Assembly (NCBI GenBank): GCA_002306945.1
Contig: DBTH01000070.1
Location: 678 to 11,525 of the forward strand
Direction: 5' to 3'
Source: Methylacidiphilaceae bacterium UBA1321
GTDB taxonomy: Bacteria; Verrucomicrobiota; Verrucomicrobiia; Methylacidiphilales; UBA1321
Length of the DNA stretch: 10,848 bases
Shown: positions 6,378 through 10,848 of the stretch, piece by piece
Layout: each line of letters starts with the position of its first letter
How positions within the stretch are numbered: the first letter of the stretch is position 1
Notes under the pieces: generated by a model
Database searches by the model: none
What the model was told of the DNA's origin: nothing
The model's input: only the letters and a program-made list of their open reading frames with translations
Made by a program: the position numbers and the translations under genes

Positions 6378-7055
6378 ATGTCTAAATCCACCTGGGGCGC
6401 CGTATTCGACTTTGACGGCGTCATTATCGATTCCGCGTCGCAACACGAAGAGAGCTGGGAACGTCTTGCCCTGGAAGTCGACAAGCCTTTGCCGTCCGAT
6501 CATTTCAAACGCAGTTTCGGAATGAAGAATGCCGTCATCATTCCCGAGCTTCTGGAGTGGTCGCACGAGCCGAAGGAAATCCAGCGTCTTTCCCTGCGCA
6601 AGGAGGAGCTCTATCGCGAGATCGTGCAGGAGCGGGGCATTGAACCGCTGCCGGGTGTCGTCGAATTCCTCGATTATCTCAAGTCCAACGAGATCCCCCG
6701 CGTGATCGGTTCGTCCACCGAACGGCTCAATATCACAACAGCTCTCGCGCAGTTGAAACTCAGCGGTTATTTCGACCAGATCGTCAGTTCCGAGGATGTC
6801 AAACGGGGCAAGCCCGATCCCGAAGTCTTTTTGACGGCGGCCAAAAAAATCAAATATGCACCGTCGCATTGCGTGGTGTTCGAGGATGCGCATGTCGGCG
6901 TTCAGGCGGCACGCGCGGCGAAGATGCGCGTCGTGGCGTTGACGACGACTCATCCGCGCGAGTCGTTGAAGGATGCCGATCTCGTGGTCGATCAACTCGA
7001 CCAGATTCCGCCCGAGACCTGGACGAAGTGGTTTTCCGCCTCTCGGAATTTGTGA
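6378..7055 (+). CDS. HAD-family phosphatase, beta-phosphoglucomutase-like
   Basis: A haloacid dehalogenase superfamily enzyme, subfamily IA, with a small helical cap. It resembles beta-phosphoglucomutase and sugar-phosphate phosphatases of the CbbY/Gph group and acts in the cytoplasm. All four HAD motifs are present in its 225 residues: motif I DFDGVIID (11-18; nucleophile D11, acid/base D13), motif II GSST (111-114), motif III lysine K145 in RGKPDPE, and motif IV acidic pair E169-D170 in VVFEDAHVGV. The cap (about 17-90) includes SFGMKNAVI (46-54), close to the place where beta-phosphoglucomutases bind substrate. Mutase and phosphatase activity cannot be separated by eye. Being next to the glucanotransferase, it may handle glucose phosphates from alpha-glucan breakdown. 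The ATG is preceded by GTAAAG, a weak ribosome binding site; an overlapping upstream ATG (6374) meets a stop at once. Confidence 0.92.
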   Translation: MSKSTWGAVFDFDGVIIDSASQHEESWERLALEVDKPLPSDHFKRSFGMKNAVIIPELLEWSHEPKEIQRLSLRKEELYREIVQERGIEPLPGVVEFLDYLKSNEIPRVIGSSTERLNITTALAQLKLSGYFDQIVSSEDVKRGKPDPEVFLTAAKKIKYAPSHCVVFEDAHVGVQAARAAKMRVVALTTTHPRESLKDADLVVDQLDQIPPETWTKWFSASRNL

Positions 7056-7077
7056 CGAGATTAACGGAATTTCGTCA
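7053..7077. terminator. Hairpin between convergent HAD and LacI-family genes
   Basis: TGACGAGATT-AACGG-AATTTCGTCA forms a 10-base-pair stem with one G-T wobble. It overlaps the stop codon of the HAD gene and ends just before the stop of the convergent regulator gene. AATT on either side adds four more pairs across a two-base bulge. The position suits a shared bidirectional terminator, though neither side has a clear T-run. Confidence 0.45.
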
Positions 7078-7079
7078 AT

Positions 7080-8111
7080 TCAGTTTCGAGCCTTCGCCGT
7101 GGTCGAGCGGGCGACGAGTTGGGCCGGAACGGAATATTGCCGCGGCGCTCCGGCGAGAATTCCGGCGCTGCGTTCGAGAATAAGTTGGGCGGCCTTGCGT
7201 CCGATTTCGTAGCCGTTTTGGTTGATCGAAGTCAGGGGTGGAGTCATGGCCCTGGCGAAATTCAAGTCACCGACGCCGATAACGCTGAGATTGCCGGGCA
7301 CTGTTACGCCGAGAGCTCCGGCGGCGTTGCAGGCCATCCGTGCGAGATGATCCGAGCCGCAAACCACGGCGGTGAGATGCGGATTTTGTTTGAGAGTTTC
7401 GGCGATGGCGGATTCGACATCGGCATGAAACTCCGGCCGCAGTGTCGTGATGCTCGACCCGGAAATGGATTTGACCCGGTCAATGACCGACTGGGAACGC
7501 ATGTCGGCCCAACCGAGATTGACCGGCCCCTGGATGTTGAGGAAATGGCGGTGGCCGAGCGATTGGAGATGGGAGACTTGAAGATCGGCAATCATGTTCT
7601 CATCCGAGTTGATCGTATCGGCTTCGAGTTGTTTCACCCGGTGGTCGATGATGAGAAGGGGAATATTGCGGCTCTGGAATTCGCAAAGATGCTTGGCGTA
7701 GTAGGTCGAGAATTGCGGCCAGAGAATGACTCCGTCGACCCAGCGGTCGAGCAACCGGTTGATCTGGGTCATCGCGTAAGCTTCGGGCGATTGAGTGTGA
7801 TGTTCCGTGTCCCAGAGAAAGAGGGGAAGATGTTCGGCTTCGGTCAAGCGGTCGTGGATGCCATAGCAAACCGCCTGCCAGTGGGAATCGTGAGGCAACA
7901 CCAGCACACCAATGGTTCGACTCTTTCCGCTGCGGATGCTGTGTACGAGCGCATTGGGACGATAGCCCATTTTTCGCGCCAGATTGAGAACCTTCTGGGT
8001 TGTTTCCTCCGAAGCGCCGGTGCCTCCACGCAAGACCAGGGAGACCGTGGCGCGGGAAACTTTCAGCGCCTTGGCAATGCTCAGTTGATTGACTCTTTTG
8101 GGTTTAAGCAT
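7080..8111 (-). CDS. LacI-family transcriptional regulator
   Basis: A 343-residue dimeric DNA-binding regulator of the LacI/GalR family. The N-terminal helix-turn-helix (about 10-29, LSIAKALKVSRATVSLVLRG) is followed by the hinge helix region around YRPNALVHSIRSGKSRTIG (50-68) and a periplasmic-binding-protein-like effector domain, with VDGVILWPQ and PLLIIDHR in the first subdomain and the C-terminal SVIGVGDLNFARAMTPPLTSI stretch. Family members usually repress or activate sugar-use genes in response to a sugar or sugar phosphate. The convergent glucanotransferase and HAD genes make an alpha-glucan effector plausible, but this is inference. The ATG lies just downstream of a probable promoter carrying a palindrome, which suggests autoregulation. 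Length and domains are complete. Confidence 0.95.
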   Translation of the reverse strand: MLKPKRVNQLSIAKALKVSRATVSLVLRGGTGASEETTQKVLNLARKMGYRPNALVHSIRSGKSRTIGVLVLPHDSHWQAVCYGIHDRLTEAEHLPLFLWDTEHHTQSPEAYAMTQINRLLDRWVDGVILWPQFSTYYAKHLCEFQSRNIPLLIIDHRVKQLEADTINSDENMIADLQVSHLQSLGHRHFLNIQGPVNLGWADMRSQSVIDRVKSISGSSITTLRPEFHADVESAIAETLKQNPHLTAVVCGSDHLARMACNAAGALGVTVPGNLSVIGVGDLNFARAMTPPLTSINQNGYEIGRKAAQLILERSAGILAGAPRQYSVPAQLVARSTTAKARN

Positions 8112-8119
8112 CTGCTAAA

Positions 8120-8148
8120 TAAATAGCGATTCCGAATCGGTAGCTCAA
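8120..8148 (-). promoter_or_regulatory. Probable promoter and operator of the LacI-family gene
   Basis: On the minus strand TTGAGC (8148-8143) and TATTTA (8125-8120) are 17 bases apart, a plausible though not strong sigma-70 pair. The spacer holds the palindrome CGATTC-C-GAATCG (8127-8139), so a bound regulator would sit between the -35 and -10 boxes, a classic place for repression. The -10 box ends eight bases before the ATG, leaving almost no leader. Autoregulation by the encoded protein is the simplest reading, but the site has an odd-length centre, unlike many LacI-family operators. Confidence 0.42.
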
Positions 8149-8327
8149 CTTCTAAATATGTTGTTTGCATTTACTTGGAATGACTGGATCGAAATGGAGC
8201 CGTTTATTTGCAATCGAGCCTTTGCTTGCCATATATAAAAAAAGTTTCTTCGGTAATTTCAGTGGAATAAAGGGGAAGATCTGGAGTAGGCAGTCTATCA
8301 TTAAACAGGGGAGCGGCCATTGCCCTT

Positions 8328-8478
8328 ATCTAAAGCGATCCTTCGACTTTGCTCAGGATGACGGGTTGGGGATGGCAGCCTCAAGAGGTAGCGAAGGGCT
8401 CATTACAGAGGTGACTATTACTGAGAATAATACTTTCATTCCACGTCATCCTGAGCCTGTCGAAGGATCGCTTCAGAT
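8328..8478. repeat. Foldback repeat of a widespread intergenic family
   Basis: The arms 8328-8363 and 8444-8478 are near-perfect inverted repeats. They share AAGCGATCCTTCGAC and CTCAGGATGACG and differ mainly in a central TTTG versus AGG. The sequence between the arms contains a smaller inverted repeat, TATTA...TAATA. The core CCTGAGCCTGTCGAAGG is a motif I recognise from intergenic repeats in many unrelated bacterial genomes, which behave like non-autonomous MITE- or REP-type elements. No gene is present in it. A role in mRNA stability or termination is possible but not shown. Confidence 0.8.
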
Positions 8479-8573
8479 GCCTATAAGAGGTCGATTCTTG
8501 TTTTCTGATGGGCCTCATCACGGCTGCCTTGGGTATATTCAATCCTCTATGCCACTTAAAATATCGAGGAACC

Positions 8574-8609
8574 AAAAAAAACAACCCCGTCTTCCGCTAG
8601 CAGCCTGCT
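8574..8609 (-). terminator. Possible terminator of the sigma-54 regulator gene
   Basis: Read on the minus strand, an 11-base palindrome AGCAG-G-CTGCT (8609-8599) lies 17 bases after the stop codon, and a run of eight T follows at 8581-8574. The 17-base gap between hairpin and T-run is longer than in a standard intrinsic terminator, so the assignment is weak. Confidence 0.3.
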
Positions 8610-8626
8610 GCAGACTTGATGCCGGT

Positions 8627-10051
8627 TCAGAGAGGAAGACCGAACTTGCGCATCTTGGTGTAGAGCGTCGGACGGTGGATGCCGAGGAGTTGCGCGGCTT
8701 TTTTCTTGTTGCCGTTGGCTTGAGCCAATGCGGTGATGAGGGCGGCTTTTTCGCGTCCGGCCAGGTTGAGGGTTTGCTCGGGAGGAGCAGACACAGCCGC
8801 TGTCGAAGAAGCGGCTTCGCCCGCTGTTTCCAAATGGGGCGCGGGACGTGAATCGAAGAGTTCGGGTGGCAGATTGTGCGGACTGACTTTGCCATCACGG
8901 GCCAGGACGGTGGCGCGTTCGATGACGTTTTGCAATTCGCGCACATTGCCGGGCCAGTGGTAGCTGAGCAGTATCTCGTAGGTTTCCGGCAGAATGGTGA
9001 GCTTGGATTTGTTGACGCGCGCCTCGAACGTGCGCAGGAATTGCTCGGCCAGCGCGGGGATGTCTTCGAGGCGTTCGCGCAGCGGCGGAATCACAAAGGT
9101 GAAAGTGTTGAGGCGATAGTAAAGATCTTCGCGCAACTTTCCTTCGCGGATGGCGGTGTCGGGGCGGCGATTGCTGGCGGCGATCAGGCGGAAATCGGCC
9201 CTGAGGTTGTGGGTGCTGCCGAGCGGGCGGTATTCGTGTTCCTGAAGAACGCGCAGGAGTCGGGTCTGGAGTTCAATCGGCATCTCGGAGATTTCGTCGA
9301 GAAAAAGCGTGCCGCCGGAGGAACTGCTGAAGATGCCGGGAAAATCTTGTAGTGCGCCGGTGAAGGCGCCTTTCTTGTAGCCAAAAAGTTCGCCCTCGAT
9401 CATGTGTTCGGGGAAGGCGGCGCAATTGAGTTTGACGAGCGGGCCGTTGACACGGGCGCTTTGTTCGTGAATCGCGTTGGCAAAGACCTCCTTGCCGACG
9501 CCGCTTTCGCCGACGATGAGCACGTTGGCGTCAGTCGGGGCGACCTGGCCGACGAGTTCGAAGAGTTCGACCATCTTCGCATTTTTGAATACGGGCGCGG
9601 TGCCGCTTTCGACGCTCTGGATCTTTTTCTTCAGGCGGGTGGTCTCCTCGCGCAACTGGAGCGTCTCGGCGCGCAGGGATTGCTGTTCGATGGCCTGCCG
9701 CACGAGGCTGAGAAGTTCCTCGGGGACGTAGGGTTTGCTGATGAAATGGAACGCGCCCATTTTGATCGACTCGATGGCGTTGTTGAGCGAGTCGTGAGCG
9801 GTGACGACGATGATGGGCAATTGCGGGTGGTCGGCGCGGATTTGCTTGAGGAAATCGAGTCCTTCGCCATCCGGCAGTCCCAGATCGAGGAGCACCACTT
9901 CGGGGTGGTGCTCGGCAATCATCTGCAATCCCTGAGTGCCTGTGTAAGCGGCCAGCGCTTGATAGCCCCGCCGTTCGAGAATGGAGGAAAGAGTCGTCTG
10001 AATGTTGCGTTCATCGTCGATAACGCCTACGAGGTGACTGTCTTGCGGCAT
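8627..10051 (-). CDS. Sigma-54-dependent response regulator (NtrC family)
   Basis: A cytoplasmic two-component response regulator that activates RNA polymerase carrying sigma-54. The 474 residues show the full three-domain plan. The receiver domain (about 7-120) has acidic D12-D13, phospho-acceptor D56 in LLDLGLPDG, T84 and K106. A short coiled-coil linker (about 121-148) follows. The AAA+ domain (about 150-385) has Walker A GESGVGKE (181-188), the sigma-54 contact loop GAFTGA (228-233), Walker B GGTLFLDEI (246-254) and WPGNVRELQN (366-375). A Fis-type helix-turn-helix lies at about 449-469. An Ala/Pro/Ser-rich linker (400-428) joins the last two domains. No histidine kinase is adjacent, so the input signal is unknown. 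Type IV pilus genes are sometimes controlled by such regulators (PilR), but nothing here ties it to the pilT pair. The AraC-family gene lies 94 bases upstream in the same direction; I see no convincing promoter in the gap. Confidence 0.96.
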   Translation of the reverse strand: MPQDSHLVGVIDDERNIQTTLSSILERRGYQALAAYTGTQGLQMIAEHHPEVVLLDLGLPDGEGLDFLKQIRADHPQLPIIVVTAHDSLNNAIESIKMGAFHFISKPYVPEELLSLVRQAIEQQSLRAETLQLREETTRLKKKIQSVESGTAPVFKNAKMVELFELVGQVAPTDANVLIVGESGVGKEVFANAIHEQSARVNGPLVKLNCAAFPEHMIEGELFGYKKGAFTGALQDFPGIFSSSSGGTLFLDEISEMPIELQTRLLRVLQEHEYRPLGSTHNLRADFRLIAASNRRPDTAIREGKLREDLYYRLNTFTFVIPPLRERLEDIPALAEQFLRTFEARVNKSKLTILPETYEILLSYHWPGNVRELQNVIERATVLARDGKVSPHNLPPELFDSRPAPHLETAGEAASSTAAVSAPPEQTLNLAGREKAALITALAQANGNKKKAAQLLGIHRPTLYTKMRKFGLPL

Positions 10052-10145
10052 GGATGCTTCTGGGTCGGTAATAGAGCGATGATAACATGGGATCTGTTTT
10101 TTGCCAGAGCCTTTTCGACCTCGCTACGTATCAGACGAAGTTCAA

Positions 10146-10848
10146 TCAGCGCAGAACTCGACCGGACGCTGTTGAAAGGCTGTGACTGGAGTTTTGCCGC
10201 CATTGCCCCGGTGTCGTGCCTTCCCAGAGTTGGAAGGCGCGGAAAAAGGAGTTGGCGTCTTCGTATCCGAGAAGATAGGCCGTTTCGCTCAACTCAATGG
10301 AGCCCTGCTGGAGATAATGGTGGGCCAGTTCGCGACGGACTTCTTCCAGAATTTCGAGAAAGGAAATTCCGTTTTCGGTCAAGCGACGTTGGAGGGTGCG
10401 GGTGCTCAAACCCAATTGCCGCGCAACGTCGCCCAGTGCGGGACGTTTCCCGGCCAGGAGGCGTTTGAGAATGTTTTTGACCCGCTCGCGCAGGGTAAGG
10501 GAAGCGTTCTGGTCTTCCAATTCGGCGTCGAGGCGGCTGCCAATGATTTGGAGCAGATCGGCGTTATGGGTGATGAAGGGGCGCGTCAGGTCGCCGGCCC
10601 TCAAAACGAGGGCATTGTGTTTCGAGTTGAAGTGAATGGGGCAGCGGAAATGGGATTCGAGAAGTTCGCGATGCATCGCCGGACGGGCCAGTTCAACGCG
10701 CAGGGGCGACAGCGGCAGTCCGGTACCGCGTTGTCCGATCGACAAAATCCACGCGAGGCAGACATCGACCAGAACGGCGGGGTCGGCCGTGGGGGCGAGA
10801 AGGAAGACGAACTCAACTGTCGTTTCGGTTTTTCCCGTGCGGACACGG
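10146..10848 (-). CDS. AraC-family transcriptional regulator, N-terminus cut by window edge
   Basis: The reading frame is open from the right edge of the window to the TGA at 10146-10148, giving 233 visible residues with no start in view. An internal TTG at 10745 is not needed as a start, because the upstream codons (from RVRTGKTETT through VEFVFLLAPT) read as good protein. The visible N-terminal part resembles the second half of the ligand-binding domain of OruR/ArgR-type AraC regulators (Arabinose_bd, PF12625): GLPLSPLRVELARPA, then CPIHFNSKHNALVLRAGDL. The C-terminal DNA-binding domain carries two helix-turn-helix motifs, one around DVARQLGLSTRTLQRRL (visible residues about 140-156) and the other around SETAYLLGYEDANSFFRAF (about 187-205), ending in GTTPGQWR. 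Full-length members have about 330-350 residues, so roughly a third is missing. The effector and targets are unknown. Confidence 0.93.
   Translation of the reverse strand, partial: RVRTGKTETTVEFVFLLAPTADPAVLVDVCLAWILSIGQRGTGLPLSPLRVELARPAMHRELLESHFRCPIHFNSKHNALVLRAGDLTRPFITHNADLLQIIGSRLDAELEDQNASLTLRERVKNILKRLLAGKRPALGDVARQLGLSTRTLQRRLTENGISFLEILEEVRRELAHHYLQQGSIELSETAYLLGYEDANSFFRAFQLWEGTTPGQWRQNSSHSLSTASGRVLR

Larger units (their letters stand above)
8149..8626. other. Non-coding stretch before the sigma-54 regulator
   Basis: This stretch separates the LacI-family gene from the response-regulator gene (515 bases in all, counting the LacI-family promoter). I see no credible gene. The plus-strand frame that crosses it and continues antisense to the regulator contains FDFAQDD and HPEPVEGS, which are spurious translations of the foldback repeat. 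The stretch holds that repeat (8328-8478) and, near its right end, an A-run with a small hairpin that may end the regulator transcript. Confidence 0.6.

Noticed and set aside
7119..8126. A 335-codon plus-strand frame
   Set aside because: It is an exact antisense shadow of the LacI-family gene with no domain of its own.
8328..8478. Possible CRISPR array or tRNA-like structure
   Set aside because: There are only two arms and they are inverted rather than direct repeats, and no cloverleaf can be drawn.
8165..8851. A 228-codon plus-strand frame across the non-coding stretch
   Set aside because: Its product contains FDFAQDD and HPEPVEGS, typical false translations of the intergenic foldback repeat, and its second half is antisense to the sigma-54 regulator.
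10052..10145. Possible sigma-54 promoter (TGGCA followed by a downstream GC) before the response-regulator gene
   Set aside because: TGGCA is present on the minus strand, but the GC element at the required spacing is missing.
9404..10468. A 354-codon plus-strand frame
   Set aside because: It is antisense to the sigma-54 regulator and the AraC-family gene, both with complete motifs. It reflects third-position codon bias on the real strand.

Overview
The window looks like chromosomal DNA from a GC-moderate Gram-negative bacterium. My best guess is a member of the Verrucomicrobiota: the style of the LacI regulator, the paired PilT-like ATPases, the GH77 enzyme and the weak ribosome binding sites would all fit. 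This rests on overall protein character, not on a marker gene, and should be held loosely. There are no rRNA or tRNA genes, no phage or plasmid genes, no transposase and no CRISPR array. I did not find a clearly new multi-gene system. The most unusual DNA is non-coding: two inverted-repeat elements.

Region 1 (1-3265, minus strand) reads right to left: a PilU/PilT-like ATPase, a 281-base gene-free element with terminal inverted repeats, a PilT-like ATPase and a Nudix hydrolase. The two ATPases belong to the type IV pilus retraction family and probably work together on pilus retraction or surface motility. No pilin or other pilus genes are present. The element between them supplies the stop codon of the upstream ATPase gene.

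Region 2 (3266-4325) holds a small lipase-like alpha/beta hydrolase (plus) that converges on an unrecognised 127-residue protein (minus). The latter has a good sigma-70-type promoter whose spacing predicts a nearly leaderless mRNA.

Region 3 (4450-8111) is a sugar-metabolism neighbourhood: a 4-alpha-glucanotransferase (GH77, MalQ type) and a beta-phosphoglucomutase-like HAD enzyme on the plus strand, then a convergent LacI-family regulator. A 13-base palindrome sits inside the probable lacI-family promoter and suggests autoregulation. Glucan rearrangement plus a phosphosugar enzyme under a LacI-type regulator is a plausible alpha-glucan utilisation module, but the regulatory link is inferred.

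Region 4 (8112-10848) starts with a 515-base non-coding stretch carrying a foldback repeat of a widespread intergenic family (core CCTGAGCCTGTCGAAGG). It is followed on the minus strand by an NtrC-type sigma-54 response regulator with all key residues, and by an AraC-family regulator that runs off the right edge. No sensor kinase for the response regulator is in view.
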